From Hoeflea prorocentri (lineage in GTDB: Bacteria > Pseudomonadota > Alphaproteobacteria > Rhizobiales > Rhizobiaceae), in assembly GCF_027944115.1 (NCBI RefSeq), contig NZ_JAPJZI010000001.1, positions 372,001-436,000 on the forward strand: a stretch of DNA of 64,000 bases, read 5' to 3'. This document shows positions 60,244 through 64,000 of this stretch, piece after piece. The number at the start of each line of letters is the position of its first letter. Within the stretch, counting starts at the first letter, position 1. The position numbers and the translations under genes were made by a program. The notes under the pieces were generated by a model. The model did not search any database. It saw only the letters and a program-made list of their open reading frames with translations, and was not told where the DNA came from.

Positions 60244-61155
60244 CTAAGGCCAGCGAACCGCCGGCGGCATTGATGAGAGGATCGAATCGACGTTGCCACC
60301 CGTCTTGAGTCCGAAAATCGTGCCGCGATCATAGAGCAGGTTGAACTCCACATAGCGGCCGCGCCGGATGAGCTGTTCGTTGCGGTCGTTCTCGTCCCAG
60401 TGGGTATTGAAATTCTTGGTCACCAGTTTGGGATAGGCCACGGTAAAGGCCCGCCCGACATCCTGCACGAAGGCGAAATCGGCATCCCAGCCGCCATCGG
60501 CGTCCGACGAGCGCAGCCAGTCGAAAAAGATGCCGCCAACACCGCGCGGTTCGTTGCGGTGCTTGAGGAAGAAATAGTCGTCGCACCATTTTTTGTAGAG
60601 CGGATAATCGGCAACCTTGTGCCGCGCACAGGCCACTTCCATCGCCTTGTGGAAGAGTTGCGTGTCGGGGTCTTCCTGAACCCGGCGCCTGTCGAGGACG
60701 GGTGTCAGGTCGGCTCCGCCGCCGAACCACTGCGTGGTCGTGACGACCATGCGCGTGTTCATATGCACCGCCGGCACATGCGGGTTGACCGGATGGGCAA
60801 TGAGCGAAATCCCCGAGGCCCAGAACCGCGGGTCGATTTCGGCGCCCGGGATCTGCTGGCGGAACTCGGAGGAAAATTCACCGTGCACGGTTGATGTGTG
60901 AACGCCGACTTTTTCAAACACCCGGCCGGACATCATCGACATGACGCCACCGCCGCCCTTGCCGTCGTCCCGGTGCCATTCGGTCCGTGTAAAACGGCCC
61001 GGCTGGTCTTCCGACAACGGGCCGGTGACCGCGTCCTCAAGCTGCTCGAAGGCCGAGCAGATCGCATCGCGCAAGGTCTCGAACCAGATGCGCGATTTCG
61101 CTTTTTTTTCCTCCAGAGCAGGCGGATGCCCGAGCGGAAGGTTAGGCCTTTCCAT
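60244..61155 (-). CDS. hemF: oxygen-dependent coproporphyrinogen III oxidase
   Basis: A 303-residue enzyme that converts coproporphyrinogen III to protoporphyrinogen IX with O2 in heme synthesis. Diagnostic segments are [50 protein letters not shown] and [21 protein letters not shown] 61155 is preferred over the in-frame TTG one codon upstream. The gene is alone on the leftward strand. Confidence 0.96.
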   Translation of the reverse strand: MERPNLPLGHPPALEEKKAKSRIWFETLRDAICSAFEQLEDAVTGPLSEDQPGRFTRTEWHRDDGKGGGGVMSMMSGRVFEKVGVHTSTVHGEFSSEFRQQIPGAEIDPRFWASGISLIAHPVNPHVPAVHMNTRMVVTTTQWFGGGADLTPVLDRRRVQEDPDTQLFHKAMEVACARHKVADYPLYKKWCDDYFFLKHRNEPRGVGGIFFDWLRSSDADGGWDADFAFVQDVGRAFTVAYPKLVTKNFNTHWDENDRNEQLIRRGRYVEFNLLYDRGTIFGLKTGGNVDSILSSMPPAVRWP

Positions 61156-61321
61156 CAACCAGTGTCCCCATTAGTCCCCGGCCCTCATTAGCAGGTCGGA
61201 TTGAGCGATGCCATAGTCGCTCGGGCGATATTACGAACATAGTGTCGCGTCCGGGTTGTTTCATCTCCCGGACTCGCCAAGTGCGCCAATCAGGCCTATT
61301 ATCTGGGCTAGGGTGCTGATT

Positions 61322-61582
61322 ATGAAGCGTGTTCCTAAAGTTCCGCCCATGGAGGGGCTTCGCCGCCAGATTCGAAAGAGTCGTGAGGCGAAAGGCGCCT
61401 CGGCAGGTGATTCGTTCATCCGCGAGACCTTCCGTCTTCCGCGCAGCGCGGCACGCGCCAAGGCGCGCGAATGGTTCCACGCATGGCCGAAGGCAGCCTA
61501 CTGGACGGAGGTGGAGAGCTGGCGGCAATTGCCGGGTGATGAGATCGAGTTCACCATGCGCCGCTTGCCGAGCGCGGACTAG
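61322..61582 (+). CDS. small basic conserved-type hypothetical protein
   Basis: An 86-residue protein, Arg- and Lys-rich in its first half and ending WFHAWPKAAYWTEVESWRQLPGDEIEFTMRRLPSAD. ATG 61322 is chosen as start; the ribosome-binding site is weak. No membrane segment or known motif. The composition and its 4-bp overlap with the convergent trmL stop make it look like a real gene. I do not recognise the family for certain. Confidence 0.65.
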   Translation: MKRVPKVPPMEGLRRQIRKSREAKGASAGDSFIRETFRLPRSAARAKAREWFHAWPKAAYWTEVESWRQLPGDEIEFTMRRLPSAD

Positions 61583-62046
61583 TCGGAAATCTCAAGTTGC
61601 CGGATTGCCTCGCCCGCCACCATGGCGGCCGCAATGGCGATATTGAGCGAGCGACGGTCAGGCTGCATCGGGATCAGGATGCGGGCGTCGGCCTCGTCAT
61701 GGACACGCGCCGGGACGCCTGAGCTCTCGCGGCCGAAGAGGAGTATGTCGCCGTCCTTGAAATCAAACCGTCGATAGGAACCTTCGGCCTGCGTTGAAGA
61801 AAGAACCAGCCGGCGATCCTCAGTCCTTGCCCAATGCAGAAATGTCTTCCAGTTTGCATGCCGTGTCAGCGTTGCCTGTTCGACATAATCCATCCCGGCG
61901 CGCCGCAGCGCCCGATCGGAGATATCGAAGCCTGCCGGTTCAACAAGATCGACGGGCAGTCCGAGGCATGCGGACATGCGCAGGATTGTGCCGGTGTTGC
62001 CGGGAATGTCCGGCTGGAAAAGCGCTATTCGTAAATCACTGCTCAT
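61579..62046 (-). CDS. trmL: tRNA (cytidine/uridine-34-2'-O)-methyltransferase
   Basis: A 155-residue SPOUT methyltransferase that modifies the wobble base of some leucine tRNAs using SAM. The three family motifs are visible: IALFQPDIPGNTGTILRM at the N-terminus, LLFGRESSGVPARVH in the middle and ILIPMQPDRRSLNIAIAAAM at the trefoil knot. Length is typical of TrmL. Single leftward gene. Confidence 0.93.
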   Translation of the reverse strand: MSSDLRIALFQPDIPGNTGTILRMSACLGLPVDLVEPAGFDISDRALRRAGMDYVEQATLTRHANWKTFLHWARTEDRRLVLSSTQAEGSYRRFDFKDGDILLFGRESSGVPARVHDEADARILIPMQPDRRSLNIAIAAAMVAGEAIRQLEISD

Positions 62047-62494
62047 GGCCCTCTCTTAGGCAAGTGGCATTGAAACGCAATGGCTGACGCGAGGCCGTGA
62101 CCGAATTGCAACACAATGGTGCATGATTTGAAATGCACCTGTTGGCACTGGAAAGCCGATTCGAATCGGTGTACTTGTCTGCACCGTGGACCAATTCGAG
62201 ACAAAGGAGGGGCCATTGGCAGATACAATACGGCAACTCCCACCATCGGCGCGAATGCGCGATGGCTTTGGCTCGGTCTGACGGCGTCCACGTCTTAATC
62301 TGACGATCCGCTTCCCAGACTTTCGCTGACCCGCTTTTCGATGCGCACCGCTGTGCGCTGGGTCATATTGTTTTTGGACAGTGACGGTTCGACATCTTTT
62401 GTAGCGCTATGCAACGGCGAGGGCCTGCTGGTCCCGTTTCTCATTATCCGGCGCGCACACCGATCACTTTCCGGGCTTGCACAGAGGCTGAATC
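62047..62494. other. 448-bp intergenic region with several dyads
   Basis: No convincing gene. It contains a perfect 14-bp palindrome CCGATTCGAATCGG (62156-62169), an inverted repeat GGTGCAT-N8-ATGCACC (62118-62139) and a bulged hairpin CCATCGGCGC / GCGCGATGG (62243-62265). It is the divergent control region for trmL and the ABC exporter gene. A 60-residue open frame at 62116-62298 covers these dyads but lacks a ribosome-binding site and looks like chance. Confidence 0.5.
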
Positions 62495-64000
62495 ATGTTT
62501 GGCTGGTTTGAAAGACGTTTGAATCCCTATCCCGAGGTGCCTTCCGGACAGCCGCCCCGGCAGCTCCTGGCGTTCTGTTGGCACTATTCCAGGGAAGCTG
62601 CCCCCTGGCTCATCATCATGTCGGTGCTGACCGCATTGATTGCGATTGGCGAGGTGTTCCTGTTCAGCTTCCTCGGCGACATCGTCAATTGGCTGTCAGC
62701 ATCCTCGCGGGAAGAATTTCTTGCAACGGAAGGCGCCAAATTGTTCTGGATGTCGGTCCTGGTGCTTTTTGTGTTGCCCGGCATCGTGTGGGTTCAGTCG
62801 ATGCTGACGCACCAGACGCTGCTTGGCAACTACCCGATGATCGGGCGCTGGCAGATGCACCGCTATCTGCTGCGGCACAGCCTGGCTTTCTTTGCCGACG
62901 AGTTCGCCGGGCGCGTTGCCACGCGCGTCATGCAGACCTCGCTTGCCGTGCGTGAAGCCGTCATGAAGGTTCTGGATGTCCTCGTCTATGTGGTCGTCTT
63001 CTTCCTGACGATGCTTGTCATGGTTGCCGCGGCCGATCTGCGCCTCGCCGCGCCGATGCTCATTTGGGTTGCAGTTTATGTGGCCATGATCGCCTATTTC
63101 GTGCCGCGAATGAAACGCATCTCGCGCGAGCAGGCCGATGCCCGCTCGATGATGACCGGACGGGTAGTCGACAGCTACACAAATATCGCAACGGTCAAGC
63201 TGTTCTCCCATGCCGGACGCGAGGAGGTCTATGCCCGCTCGGCCATGTCGGACTTCCTTGAAACGGTGCACCGGCAGATGCGTCTGGTGACGCTGTTTCA
63301 CGGCATTGTCTATTTCAACAACGCGCTGCTGCTTTTTGCGATCGGTGCATTGTCGATCAATCTGTGGCTGGCCGATTCGGTCTCCGTGGGCGTGATTGCC
63401 GCTTCAATCGCGCTCGCTTTGCGCATATCCAGCATGTCCCACTGGATCATGTGGGAGGTGTCGGCGCTGTTCGAGAATATCGGCGTGGTGATCGACGGCA
63501 TGTCCATGCTTTCGAAGCCGCATGGCGTGACCGATGAGAAGGCGGCAAACCAGCTTGTCGCCGATCGCGGCAGGATCGAGTTCGACCATATCCGGTTCCA
63601 CTACGGCAAGGAGGGCGGCGTGATCAACGATCTGTCGTTGACGATCCAGCCTGGTGAGAAGATCGGTCTGGTTGGCCGGTCGGGTGCCGGCAAGACCACG
63701 CTGACAAATGTCCTGTTGCGTTTCTACGACCTTGAGGCCGGACGGATCCTCATCGACGGGCAGGATATTTCGGGTGTCTCGCAGGACAGCCTGCGCTCGC
63801 GCATCGGTGTTGTCACACAGGATACGTCGCTCCTGCACCGGTCGATCCGTGACAATATCGGCTACAGCAAGCCGGATGCCAGCGATGAGGAGATCATCGA
63901 AGCGGCCAGGCGCGCCAATGCCTGGGACTTCATCCAGGGCCTTGAAGACCTCAAGGGGCGCAAGGGTCTTGATGCCCATGTCGGCGAGCGTGGCGTAAAA
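62495..64000 (+). CDS. ABC exporter, fused permease/ATPase (3' end outside window)
   Basis: The frame is open for 502 codons to the last base of the window. Residues 1-30 are cytoplasmic (PYPEVPSGQPPRQL), residues about 35-330 form a six-span type-IV exporter transmembrane domain, and the nucleotide-binding domain follows with Walker A GRSGAGKTT. The signature and Walker B lie beyond the window. The start ATG 62495 has AGAGGCTG upstream. It resembles the MsbA/multidrug-exporter group commonly found near trmL in Rhizobiales, often as one of a pair; the substrate is unknown. Confidence 0.92.
   Translation, partial: MFGWFERRLNPYPEVPSGQPPRQLLAFCWHYSREAAPWLIIMSVLTALIAIGEVFLFSFLGDIVNWLSASSREEFLATEGAKLFWMSVLVLFVLPGIVWVQSMLTHQTLLGNYPMIGRWQMHRYLLRHSLAFFADEFAGRVATRVMQTSLAVREAVMKVLDVLVYVVVFFLTMLVMVAAADLRLAAPMLIWVAVYVAMIAYFVPRMKRISREQADARSMMTGRVVDSYTNIATVKLFSHAGREEVYARSAMSDFLETVHRQMRLVTLFHGIVYFNNALLLFAIGALSINLWLADSVSVGVIAASIALALRISSMSHWIMWEVSALFENIGVVIDGMSMLSKPHGVTDEKAANQLVADRGRIEFDHIRFHYGKEGGVINDLSLTIQPGEKIGLVGRSGAGKTTLTNVLLRFYDLEAGRILIDGQDISGVSQDSLRSRIGVVTQDTSLLHRSIRDNIGYSKPDASDEEIIEAARRANAWDFIQGLEDLKGRKGLDAHVGERGVK

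Noticed and set aside
62116-62298. A cysteine- and tryptophan-rich 60-codon open frame between trmL and the ABC exporter.
   Set aside because: No ribosome-binding site, and it covers several dyads that explain its odd composition.
1-64000. tRNA, rRNA, CRISPR array, insertion sequence, prophage or toxin-antitoxin pair.
   Set aside because: None was seen by eye: no cloverleaf-like sequences in the gaps, no regularly spaced repeats, and no transposase or integrase motifs. A tRNAscan or covariance search was not possible.

Overview
This 64-kb window is chromosomal DNA of an alphaproteobacterium, most likely a member of the Hyphomicrobiales (Rhizobiaceae/Phyllobacteriaceae-like). The pointers are a fused trpE(G) anthranilate synthase behind a Trp-codon leader peptide, a choXWV choline transporter divergent from betI, putA divergent from an AsnC-type putR, a MoxR/DUF58/DUF4159 cluster followed by DUF1285, NUDIX and CCA-transferase genes, and moderately high GC with tightly packed overlapping genes. 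The genus is inference. I found no rRNA, tRNA, CRISPR array, insertion sequence or prophage.

Layout. 1-5.4 kb: 3' part of a gamma-glutamyltransferase-family gene, a ChaA-like cation/proton antiporter, and a cyanide-insensitive-type cytochrome bd oxidase (two large subunits plus a 45-residue third subunit). 5.4-14.9 kb: a leftward sugar-catabolic operon (APH-fold kinase, enolase paralogue, FAH-family hydrolase, SDR dehydrogenase, sugar-binding protein, two permeases, ATPase) with a divergent LacI regulator and a 14-bp palindrome between them. 15-24.8 kb: a tandem SpoIIAA-like protein, an MBL hydrolase, an SDR/ACAD10-11-type kinase/SDR operon, a nucleoside hydrolase, an ArsR regulator with a BigR/SqrR-like cysteine pair cotranscribed with an FAD oxidoreductase, and an HSD10-like/CoA-transferase/HugZ-like operon. 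24.9-29.9 kb: choXWV, betI, thymidine kinase, cytochrome c.

30.1-36.7 kb: a five-gene rightward operon of poorly described proteins (coiled-coil protein, unknown, AAA+ ATPase, unknown, membrane-anchored DUF2333-like protein). It looks like an uncharacterised AAA+ remodelling machine. 36.7-46.9 kb: putR/putA, a small monooxygenase, an S-adenosylhomocysteinase-like paralogue with altered active-site residues, then trpE(G) and leuA, each behind an attenuation leader. 47-64 kb: housekeeping and envelope-related genes: metallophosphoesterase, glutathionyl-hydroquinone reductase, GNAT, the MoxR/DUF58/DUF4159 cluster, DUF1285, NUDIX, CCA transferase, thioesterase, hemF, trmL, and the 5' part of an ABC exporter cut by the window end.

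The strongest candidates for undescribed biology are the catabolic operon built around an enolase with a remodelled active site (11.4-13.8 kb) and the five-gene AAA+ operon (30.1-36.7 kb). Annotation is by reading the sequence against remembered family motifs. No database search was run, so family names for the less known proteins are provisional.
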